A stretch of DNA of 28,458 nt from Lachnospiraceae bacterium UBA3638 (GTDB lineage: Bacteria > Bacillota > Clostridia > Lachnospirales > Lachnospiraceae). The DNA is taken from assembly GCA_002373595.1 (NCBI GenBank), contig DFKT01000078.1, forward strand, positions 1 through 28,458. The letters are read 5' to 3'. Of the stretch, positions 21,381 through 28,458 are shown piece by piece. The translations under genes were made by a program, and so were the position numbers. The notes under the pieces are model-generated. The model was given only the letters and a program-made list of their open reading frames with translations, was not told the DNA's origin and searched no databases. Every line of letters begins with the position of its first letter. The first letter of the stretch is position 1.

Positions 21381-22269
21381 CAGGATAATGATACAGGGGA
21401 CGATGTCCGGAGTGGGAAAGAGCATAATAACTGCGGGATTATTGCGCTTTCTATACAAAGATGGCATTAAATGCGCTCCTTTTAAATCACAGAATATGTC
21501 CAGATTCTCCTATATCACCGAGAACGGTGATGAGATCAGCCGTGCGCAGGCTGTTCAGGCGGAGGCTGCGGGGATCAAGCCGACCTATGCGATGAACCCG
21601 ATAGTTTTAAAGCCTGACAGCACAGTGGGCTCCGAAGTGATCGTAAACGGCAAGTCCATCGGCAATATGAAAGCCGTTGATTACTTTGCTTACAAGACAA
21701 AGCTCATCCCGGATATCAAAGGAGCATTTGAAAAACTTGAAAATGAGTACGATGCTATAGTCATCGAAGGTGCCGGAAGTCCGGCCGAGATCAACCTTAA
21801 GCAGAATGATATAGTAAATATGGGCATCGCAGAGATGTTTGATGCTCCCGTACTCCTTGTTGCGGATATCAATCCGGGCGGCGTATTTGCGCAGATCTAC
21901 GGCACTGTAATGCTCCTTGAGGAGAGCGAAAGGGCGCGCATTAAGGGGATCATCATCAATAAATTCCGCGGAGACAGGTCCATCCTTACTCCCGGTATAG
22001 CTCAGATAGAGCAGCTTACCGGCATTCCCGTTCTGGGAGTTATGCCTTACCTGGATATAGATATCGAGGAGGAGGACAGTCTTTCCGAGCGTAAAAAGCA
22101 AAAGAAGGTGATGCTGGACGGCGAAGAATATACATCAGATGAAGAAACAGACTGCGGATCCCCTTACGACCGCAAAGAATACAGGGAAAAGCAGTTCGAC
22201 ACCCTTGAAAAAGCCATCAGGGAAAATCTGGATATTTCAAAGATAAGAAAGATCATGAACAGGTCTTAA
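21373..22269 (+). CDS. cobQ: Cobyric acid synthase lacking its glutaminase domain
   Basis: CobQ amidates four side chains of cobyrinate a,c-diamide. The 298-residue product is far shorter than the usual 480-510. The N-terminal ATP-dependent domain is complete: P-loop GTMSGVGKS (9-17), PFKSQNMS (36-43), [11 protein letters not shown] (132-142), [15 protein letters not shown] and NKFRGD. After [16 protein letters not shown] (about residue 237) the Cys/His glutaminase (GATase_3) domain of about 200 residues is absent. A charged linker (240-265) leads straight into the normal CobQ tail ([20 protein letters not shown]). There is no frameshift or second frame carrying the missing part. It would need ammonia or a separate glutaminase, or it could have a new role. 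It overlaps cobD by 8 bases and ends the operon. Confidence 0.88.
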   Translation: MADRIMIQGTMSGVGKSIITAGLLRFLYKDGIKCAPFKSQNMSRFSYITENGDEISRAQAVQAEAAGIKPTYAMNPIVLKPDSTVGSEVIVNGKSIGNMKAVDYFAYKTKLIPDIKGAFEKLENEYDAIVIEGAGSPAEINLKQNDIVNMGIAEMFDAPVLLVADINPGGVFAQIYGTVMLLEESERARIKGIIINKFRGDRSILTPGIAQIEQLTGIPVLGVMPYLDIDIEEEDSLSERKKQKKVMLDGEEYTSDEETDCGSPYDRKEYREKQFDTLEKAIRENLDISKIRKIMNRS

Positions 22270-22288
22270 AATATATTAATTCTATCCC

Positions 22289-22315
22289 TTGAATTTCTAA
22301 GAAAAATCATATAAA
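22289..22315 (+). promoter_or_regulatory. Possible weak promoter of leuB
   Basis: TTGAAT (22289-22294) and TATAAA (22310-22315) lie in the AT-rich gap after cobQ, but the 15-base spacer is short. No terminator is visible between cobQ and leuB, so read-through from the cobalamin operon cannot be excluded. Confidence 0.3.
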
Positions 22316-22369
22316 GTAGTCATTACGCATTTATAAAGAAAAAACTTTTTCTACCGGAGGCGTATGATT

Positions 22370-23455
22370 ATGGAATTTAAGATCACCTGCATACCCGGGG
22401 ACGGCATTGGCCCCGAGATTGTTTCTCAGGCAAAAAAGGTTCTGGAAAAAGTGGCTGACATCTACGACCACAGCTTTGTATTTACTGATATCCTCATGGG
22501 AGGAGCATCGATAGATGCATGCGGTGAGCCTCTTACCGATGAAGCTGTCGCTGTTGCAAAGGCTGCGGATGCTGTACTTATGGGCTCCATCGGTGGCAAT
22601 ACATCCACCTCACCCTGGTATAAGCTGCCTCCCGAGAAGAGACCTGAAGCAGGACTTCTTCGAATCAGGAAGGAACTCGGACTCTTTGCAAATCTTCGTC
22701 CTGCATATCTTTATCCCGAGCTTGCGGGAAGCTGTCCTTTAAAGGAGAGCATCAGCGCCAAGGGCTTCGATATGCTCATCATGCGCGAACTCACCGGCGG
22801 ACTGTATTTCGGCAAGAGAGAGACCAAGGTGGTTGACGGACTTCGCACCGCACTTGATTCCCTTACGTATAACGAGGAAGAGATCAGACGCATTGCTATC
22901 AAGGGCTTCGAGATAGCCCGGAAGAGAAAGAAGAAAGTTACCAGTGTCGACAAGGCAAACGTGCTTGATTCTTCCAGACTCTGGAGAGCTGTTGTCGAGG
23001 AAGTCGCAAAGGATTATCCCGATGTTGCGCTTGAGCACATGCTTGTAGATAACTGTGCTATGCAGCTGGTAAGAGATCCCTCACAGTTTGATGTAATTCT
23101 CACCGAGAATATGTTCGGAGATATCCTCTCCGACGAGGCGAGCATGGTAACCGGATCTATCGGAATGCTCTCAAGTGCATCGCTTAATACCACGAAGTTT
23201 GGACTCTATGAGCCCAGCCACGGATCTGCACCCGATATCGCAGGACAGGATATCGCCAATCCCATAGCAACGATCCTCTCTGCGGCCATGATGCTCAGAT
23301 ACAGTTTCGACCTTGATAAAGAAGCAGATAGCATAGAGAAGGCTGTAAAGAAAGTACTCGAGGACGGATATCGCACTGTAGATATCTATTCCGAGGGAAC
23401 CGAAAAAGTAGGATGCACCAAGATGGGTGATCTCATCTGTGAGAGACTCGCATAA
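22370..23455 (+). CDS. leuB: 3-isopropylmalate dehydrogenase
   Basis: The enzyme oxidises and decarboxylates 3-isopropylmalate in leucine synthesis, using NAD+. Of two in-frame ATGs six bases apart, 22370 is preferred because CGGAGG stands 9 bases before it but only 3 before 22364; the product is 361 residues. Signatures are [13 protein letters not shown] at the N-terminus, [13 protein letters not shown] with the catalytic Tyr, [17 protein letters not shown] with the catalytic Lys, and [20 protein letters not shown]. The C-terminal [20 protein letters not shown] follows. It lies 24 bases before ilvD, forming a branched-chain amino acid cluster. leuA, leuC and leuD are not in the window. Confidence 0.97.
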   Translation: MEFKITCIPGDGIGPEIVSQAKKVLEKVADIYDHSFVFTDILMGGASIDACGEPLTDEAVAVAKAADAVLMGSIGGNTSTSPWYKLPPEKRPEAGLLRIRKELGLFANLRPAYLYPELAGSCPLKESISAKGFDMLIMRELTGGLYFGKRETKVVDGLRTALDSLTYNEEEIRRIAIKGFEIARKRKKKVTSVDKANVLDSSRLWRAVVEEVAKDYPDVALEHMLVDNCAMQLVRDPSQFDVILTENMFGDILSDEASMVTGSIGMLSSASLNTTKFGLYEPSHGSAPDIAGQDIANPIATILSAAMMLRYSFDLDKEADSIEKAVKKVLEDGYRTVDIYSEGTEKVGCTKMGDLICERLA

Positions 23456-23479
23456 ATACTAAACTGAAAGGAAGAAAAC

Positions 23480-25153
23480 ATGAGAAGTGATTCGGTTAAG
23501 GTAGGAGACGCACAGGCGCCACACAGAAGTCTGATGAACGCACTCGGTATTACCGAGGAGGAGAGAAAGAGACCTCTCATCGGTATCGTCTCTTCGTATA
23601 ACGAGATAGTACCCGGACATATGAACCTTGATAAGATCGCAGATGCGGTCAAGCTCGGAGTTGCCATGGCCGGCGGAACCCCTATCGTATTTCCTGCTAT
23701 CGCTGTATGCGACGGTATCGCGATGGGACATATAGGAATGAAATACAGTCTCGTAACCAGAGACCTTATCGCCGACAGTACAGAGTGCATGGCGATGGCT
23801 CACGGTTTTGACGGACTTGTTTGTATCCCCAACTGTGACAAGAATGTACCCGGACTCCTCATGGCAGCCGCAAGAGTAAATATTCCCACCGTATTCGTTT
23901 CCGGAGGACCGATGCTCGCAGGCCATGTTCACGGCAAGAAGAGAAGCCTCTCTTCCATGTTTGAGGCTGTAGGAAGCGTAGCTGCAGGCACCATGACTCA
24001 CGAGGAGCTTACTGAGTTTGAGGAAAAGGTTTGCCCCACCTGCGGATCGTGCTCAGGTATGTATACCGCAAATTCCATGAACTGCTTAACCGAAGCGATC
24101 GGCATGGGACTCAAAGGAAACGGAACTATTCCCGCTGTATATTCTGAGAGGATCAGACTTGCTAAACATGCCGGAATGAAGATCGTTGAGCTTGTAGAGA
24201 AGAATATCCGTCCCAGAGATATCATGACTCCCAAGGCGTTTAAGAATGCACTCACCGTTGACATGGCTCTCGGATGTTCGACCAATACCATGCTTCACAT
24301 TCCCGCTATCGCAAAGGAAGCAGGAGTTGAACTTAATCTTGATATGGCAAATGACCTTTCTGCAGTTACTCCCAACCTTTGCCATCTTGCCCCCGCCGGT
24401 CCTACTTATATGGAGGATCTTAATGAGGCAGGCGGCGTATATGCAGTAATGAACGAACTCTCCAAGAAGGGACTTATCGAACTTGATTGCATGACTGTTA
24501 ATGCAACCACTATCGGAGAGAATATAAAGAACTGCATCAACAAGGATCCTGAGGTCATCAGACCTGTTGAGAATCCTTATTCGGAGACCGGCGGTATCGC
24601 AGTGCTCAAGGGCAATATCGCTCCTGACTCGGGAGTTGTTAAGCGCAGTGCAGTTGCTCCTGAGATGCTTGTACACGAAGGACCCGCGAGAGTATTTGAC
24701 TGTGAGGAAGATGCTATCGCTGCGATAAAGGGCGGCAAGATCGTTGCAGGAGATGTCGTTGTTATCAGATATGAAGGACCCAAAGGAGGTCCCGGTATGA
24801 GAGAGATGCTCAATCCCACATCCGCTATCGCAGGAATGGGACTCGGATCATCCGTTGCACTTATCACGGACGGAAGATTCTCCGGTGCATCCAGAGGAGC
24901 TTCCATCGGACATGTATCACCTGAGGCTGCAGTCGGCGGTCCCATCGCTCTCATAGAAGAAGGTGATATCATACGCGTTGATATACCGGCAAATAAGCTC
25001 GATGTGCTTGTTTCAGACGAAGTTCTTGCAGAGCGCAGGAAGAATTGGAAACCCAGAGAGCCCAAGGTTACGACCGGATATCTTGCCAGATACAGAGAGC
25101 TCGTCACCAGCGGAAACCGCGGCGCAGTTCTTGAAGTTCCCGGAAAGAATTAA
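23480..25153 (+). CDS. ilvD: Dihydroxy-acid dehydratase
   Basis: The 557-residue Fe-S enzyme dehydrates dihydroxyvalerate and dihydroxymethylvalerate to the 2-keto acids of valine and isoleucine. Conserved parts are [54 protein letters not shown] with cluster-binding Cys residues, and [20 protein letters not shown] with the catalytic Ser. The ATG follows AAAGGAAG. Length is normal for the family (about 555-570). It is followed 32 bases later by ilvB, and the order leuB-ilvD-ilvB suggests one transcript. Confidence 0.97.
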   Translation: MRSDSVKVGDAQAPHRSLMNALGITEEERKRPLIGIVSSYNEIVPGHMNLDKIADAVKLGVAMAGGTPIVFPAIAVCDGIAMGHIGMKYSLVTRDLIADSTECMAMAHGFDGLVCIPNCDKNVPGLLMAAARVNIPTVFVSGGPMLAGHVHGKKRSLSSMFEAVGSVAAGTMTHEELTEFEEKVCPTCGSCSGMYTANSMNCLTEAIGMGLKGNGTIPAVYSERIRLAKHAGMKIVELVEKNIRPRDIMTPKAFKNALTVDMALGCSTNTMLHIPAIAKEAGVELNLDMANDLSAVTPNLCHLAPAGPTYMEDLNEAGGVYAVMNELSKKGLIELDCMTVNATTIGENIKNCINKDPEVIRPVENPYSETGGIAVLKGNIAPDSGVVKRSAVAPEMLVHEGPARVFDCEEDAIAAIKGGKIVAGDVVVIRYEGPKGGPGMREMLNPTSAIAGMGLGSSVALITDGRFSGASRGASIGHVSPEAAVGGPIALIEEGDIIRVDIPANKLDVLVSDEVLAERRKNWKPREPKVTTGYLARYRELVTSGNRGAVLEVPGKN

Positions 25154-25185
25154 CCTGCAATATACAGAAAAAGGAAGTTTGAGAA

Positions 25186-26886
25186 ATGGTTTTAAACGGA
25201 TCAGAAATCGTTGTTGAATGTCTTAAAGAACAGGGAGTCGACACCGTATTCGGTTATCCCGGAGGAGCTATACTTAATATCTATGATGCTCTCTATAAGC
25301 ATCAGGATGAGATCAGACATATCTTAACCAGCCACGAGCAGGGCGCTGCACATGCTGCAGACGGATATGCCAGAGCAACAGGAAGAGTCGGAGTCTGCAT
25401 GGCTACATCCGGCCCCGGCGCAACCAATCTTGTAACCGGTATCGCTACGGCTTACATGGATTCCGTTCCTATCGTGGCTATCACTGCCAATGTTACGCTT
25501 CCCATGCTCGGCAAGGACAGCTTCCAGGAGATCGATATCGCAGGAGTTACGATGCCCATCACCAAGCATGGTTTCATCGTAAAGAATGTAGCCGATCTCG
25601 CACCTACATTAAGGAAAGCATTTGAGATTGCAAAGACCGGACGCCCCGGCCCCGTGCTTGTTGATATTACCAAGGATGTAACCGCAGCCACCTGTGAATT
25701 CGAGCCTGCCGCAGGAGTTCCCGAAGGCGGAAAGAGTGCAAAGTCAAAGGATAAATACACAGATGCTGATATCGTTAAGATAGGAGAGCTTCTCTGCAAG
25801 GCACATAAGCCTTATATACTTGTCGGCGGCGGAGCTGTTATATCGGGAGTTTCCGAAGAGATAGCAAAACTTGCCGATCTGCTTGATGCGCCTGTATGTG
25901 ATACTCTTATGGGCAAGGGTGCATTTGACGGAGGATCCGAAAGATACACCGGTATGCTTGGAATGCACGGAACCAAGGCATCCAACCTTGGCGTGAGTGA
26001 GTGCGATCTGCTCCTTACTCTCGGCGCCAGATTCTCGGATCGTGTCATCGGCAATCCTTCAAAGTTTGCCGAGAATGCTACCATAGTACATATCGATATC
26101 GATGCTGCCGAGATCAATAAGAATATCCACGCTGATGTAGGCCTTGTAGGTGACCTTAAGGATATCCTTCCCAGGCTTAATGCCAACATCACCAAGCAGA
26201 ATCACAAAGAGTGGATGGCGAGGATCGATGAGTTAAAGAGCAAGTTCCCTCTCAAGTATGATAAGAGTGAGCTTTCATGCCCTTACGTTATCGAGAAACT
26301 CTGCGAAGTGACTGAAGGAAAGGCTGTTATCACTACCGATGTAGGACAGCATCAGATGTGGGCTGCTCAGTATTACAGATATTCCAAGCCCCGTACATTC
26401 ATCACTTCCGGCGGACTCGGAACCATGGGATACGGACTCGGTGCATGTATAGGAGCTCAGGTAGGACGCCCTGATGATATCTGCGTAAATATCGCAGGAG
26501 ACGGGTGCTTCAGGATGAATATGAACGAGCTGGCTACAGCTTCGAGATACAATATCCCCATCATCGAACTCGTTGTTAACAATCACGTGCTCGGAATGGT
26601 CAGACAGTGGCAGACTCTTTTCTATGGAAAGAGATATTCCCAGACCGTTCTCAATGACGCGGTAGATTACTGCAAGGTTGCGGAAGCGCTTGGATGCAAG
26701 GCTGTAAGGATCACCAGGATCGATGAAGTTGAATCTAAGCTTAAGGAAGCTATCGATTACAAAGCTCCCGTACTTGTAGAGATCGTTATCCCTGAGGATG
26801 ACAAGGTATTTCCGATGGTTCCCGCAGGCGCCCCCATAAGCGATGTATTCGACGGTGACGACCTCGCAAAGAAGGAAAATAAGTAA
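25186..26886 (+). CDS. ilvB: Acetolactate synthase large subunit
   Basis: The 566-residue ThDP enzyme condenses pyruvate with pyruvate or 2-ketobutyrate, the first common step to valine, leucine and isoleucine. The N-terminal domain has GYPGGAILNIYDALY and SHEQGAAHAADGYARATG with the catalytic E51. The middle FAD-binding region has MLGMHGTKASNLGVSECDLL. The ThDP-binding motif runs from GDGCFRMNMNELAT (about residue 437) to NNHVLGMVRQWQTLFY. These are anabolic AHAS features rather than catabolic ALS. The start ATG follows AAAAGGAA. The regulatory small subunit gene ilvN is not next to it; the following gene is an L,D-transpeptidase, so ilvN would have to lie elsewhere. Confidence 0.95.
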   Translation: MVLNGSEIVVECLKEQGVDTVFGYPGGAILNIYDALYKHQDEIRHILTSHEQGAAHAADGYARATGRVGVCMATSGPGATNLVTGIATAYMDSVPIVAITANVTLPMLGKDSFQEIDIAGVTMPITKHGFIVKNVADLAPTLRKAFEIAKTGRPGPVLVDITKDVTAATCEFEPAAGVPEGGKSAKSKDKYTDADIVKIGELLCKAHKPYILVGGGAVISGVSEEIAKLADLLDAPVCDTLMGKGAFDGGSERYTGMLGMHGTKASNLGVSECDLLLTLGARFSDRVIGNPSKFAENATIVHIDIDAAEINKNIHADVGLVGDLKDILPRLNANITKQNHKEWMARIDELKSKFPLKYDKSELSCPYVIEKLCEVTEGKAVITTDVGQHQMWAAQYYRYSKPRTFITSGGLGTMGYGLGACIGAQVGRPDDICVNIAGDGCFRMNMNELATASRYNIPIIELVVNNHVLGMVRQWQTLFYGKRYSQTVLNDAVDYCKVAEALGCKAVRITRIDEVESKLKEAIDYKAPVLVEIVIPEDDKVFPMVPAGAPISDVFDGDDLAKKENK

Positions 26887-26902
26887 TAAGGTATAGATCT
26901 GT

Positions 26903-28423
26903 ATGGCGGACAGTAAGACTTCTTCGACGACCATAATCTCTTTGGACGAAGAAGATAAGAATGCAAAAACAGAGACCGGGCTTGCAGCGGAAGCTGCACA
27001 AAAAGCGAAATCCACACATATCGAGAAGGTGTTAAAGATAACCCTTCCCGTTATTGCTGTGGTCCTGTTATTGGTATGCGGATATATATATATCGCCATG
27101 TCTTTCAGAGGAAGATTTCTTCCAAATACCTGGGCCGGTGATACGTACCTTACAGGTCTCGATCCTCACAGCGCTGCTGAGATCTTTAAAGCACAGTATG
27201 AAATGCCGGTCATCAGGATAGAGTTTCCCGACGGAAGCGCCAAGACTGTCAAAGCAGGAGATATCGGCTGGAACGCGGATTTTGATCTCGGCGTTCTGAA
27301 TGCCATGAAGGAACAGAATATCTACAACTGGCTTCCTGCGATGATGAGCCGTCAGCTTCTTACCGTAAGTCCCGTCATCACCTATGACAAGGATCTGCTG
27401 TACAGATATTACAGCAATTCCGAATATGTCATGGATCAGAAACAGTACCCCAGAGTATATGAGATCGTCAAAGATGCGGAGATGGGCTTTGCCGAGTATG
27501 ATGGCAAGAAAGCCAGAATGGATGTCGACGAGGTCTTTGATCATGTTGTGAGCGAGCTGGACAGATATACTTATTGTTCTGATATTACCGTAACTGTCCC
27601 GGAGTCATTTCTTTCGGATATTGATTACACCGCGCAGGAGATAGCGGATAAAGAGTACTTCTCCAAGCTCGAGGGTGTGCTTAACTGCGACATAGTTTAT
27701 GATATGGGAACTGAGCAGATCCCTGTAAAAGGAGCTGCTATCGCCAACATGCTCATTAAAGTCGGAGACTGGCCGGCACTTAATCCTGACGGTGAATTTA
27801 CATTTGATAACGAAAAGATAGAAGAGTTCGTCGGCAGTATCTGCTATAAATACAATACTTACGGCACAAGAAGATTCAATGCAACTCGCGGTGAAACGGT
27901 AATCATTAAGGGAGGAACCTACGGAACGCTCATCGACAGCACCGCTGAGATCGCATATCTGAAGAGTGCTCTTAATGATAAGGCTTCATTTGACGGCAAG
28001 GCTGATGTTCACGAACCCAAATACATTCACGAAGGAAATGTGCGCGGTCTGGACGATACGGGCGGTACTTATATAGAAGTAGACAAGACGGATCAGAAGC
28101 TCTACGCATATATGGATTCCGAATTGGTATATGAATCCGATGTTGTTACAGGATGGGTAAGTCATTACGGAGATACCCCTTCCGGTAACTATAGTATATT
28201 CAGCAAACTGCATAACCAGAGACTTATAGGAGATGCGTTTGTATATGACTGGATCGCATTTAACAATAAGATAGGTATACATGATGCTCTTTGGAGAGAT
28301 GAATTCGGAAAGCAGATATACATATCCGGAGGATCTCACGGCTGCGTCAATGTGCCACTTGAGACGGCTGATTTCCTGTATGACAACTACGATATAGGAA
28401 CGCCGGTATTCGTTTTTTATTGA
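26903..28423 (+). CDS. Membrane-anchored L,D-transpeptidase (YkuD domain)
   Basis: The 506-residue protein starts with a 40-residue charged cytoplasmic segment, then one transmembrane helix (about 45-66; ITLPVIAVVLLLVCGYIYIA). Residues about 75-370 include two regions resembling the peptidoglycan-binding (PG_binding_4) modules common before YkuD domains in Firmicutes. The C-terminal YkuD domain (about 380-506) carries GIHDALWR and the active-site SHGCVNVP, with H479 and nucleophile C481. It should cross-link peptidoglycan stem peptides (3-3 bonds) or attach proteins, with resistance to most penicillins typical of this class. The ribosome site is weak (AAGG). It starts 16 bases after ilvB and may be co-transcribed with it. 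The 35 bases after the stop, to the window end, hold only a short T-run. Confidence 0.92.
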   Translation: MADSKTSSTTIISLDEEDKNAKTETGLAAEAAQKAKSTHIEKVLKITLPVIAVVLLLVCGYIYIAMSFRGRFLPNTWAGDTYLTGLDPHSAAEIFKAQYEMPVIRIEFPDGSAKTVKAGDIGWNADFDLGVLNAMKEQNIYNWLPAMMSRQLLTVSPVITYDKDLLYRYYSNSEYVMDQKQYPRVYEIVKDAEMGFAEYDGKKARMDVDEVFDHVVSELDRYTYCSDITVTVPESFLSDIDYTAQEIADKEYFSKLEGVLNCDIVYDMGTEQIPVKGAAIANMLIKVGDWPALNPDGEFTFDNEKIEEFVGSICYKYNTYGTRRFNATRGETVIIKGGTYGTLIDSTAEIAYLKSALNDKASFDGKADVHEPKYIHEGNVRGLDDTGGTYIEVDKTDQKLYAYMDSELVYESDVVTGWVSHYGDTPSGNYSIFSKLHNQRLIGDAFVYDWIAFNNKIGIHDALWRDEFGKQIYISGGSHGCVNVPLETADFLYDNYDIGTPVFVFY

Positions 28424-28458
28424 TTTTTTACAAGGCGCTCGGGACCGTTTTACGCCAC

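Noticed and set aside
22337..22352. AGAAAAAACTTTTTCT palindrome before leuB as a terminator
   Set aside because: The stem is all A-T apart from one pair and leaves only a 2-base loop with no T-run beyond it, so it is unlikely to terminate transcription.
26275..27099. Long antisense open frame (274 residues) opposite ilvB and the L,D-transpeptidase start
   Set aside because: It is a shadow of strongly conserved coding sequence.

Overview
The window looks like a chromosomal segment of a Gram-positive, Clostridia-type anaerobe, most likely Lachnospiraceae-like. This is inferred from strong AGGAGG ribosome sites, sigma-A promoters with 17-base spacers, DUF1292 and DUF5662 proteins, a tgt-yajC pair, a riboswitch-controlled anaerobic-type cobamide operon, and secreted proteins with a C-terminal domain I associate with Lachnospiraceae. 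No rRNA, tRNA or CRISPR array was seen.

Bases 1-4830 are an accessory, mostly AT-richer stretch. The 3' end of a LysM surface-protein gene is followed by a complete IS3-family element (IS150-like) with a canonical -1 frameshift signal. The element sits inside the terminator hairpin of the LysM gene. Next come a secreted paralogue of the LysM protein, a 227-bp imperfect palindrome with no gene in it, and a hipBA toxin-antitoxin pair whose promoter is bracketed by 18-bp inverted repeats.

Bases 4846-13060 are mostly housekeeping: a DUF1292 protein, a GH13-fold protein that has lost every catalytic residue, a coupled DUF5662 protein, chorismate synthase (aroC), a beta-propeller lactonase-like protein, a VanY-type carboxypeptidase, tgt, yajC, and a convergent DtxR-family repressor with iron-type ligands.

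Bases 13159-22269 form one cobamide regulon. A consensus promoter leads into a cobalamin riboswitch followed by two tandem terminators. The genes are btuF-btuC-btuD (corrinoid uptake), cobT, cobU, cobS, a second short cobU-like gene, cbiB, cobD and a cobQ that lacks its glutaminase domain. From btuC to cobQ the genes are packed, with start/stop overlaps at most junctions. The set matches corrinoid import, aminopropanol side-chain attachment and nucleotide-loop assembly. The corrin-ring genes are absent here.

Bases 22370-26886 hold leuB-ilvD-ilvB for branched-chain amino acids, and 26903-28423 a membrane-anchored L,D-transpeptidase. The most interesting leads are the split or degenerate enzymes (GH13 pseudoenzyme, glutaminase-less CobQ, two complementary half-degenerate CobU proteins), the large palindrome at 2876-3102, and the IS placed at the tip of a terminator.
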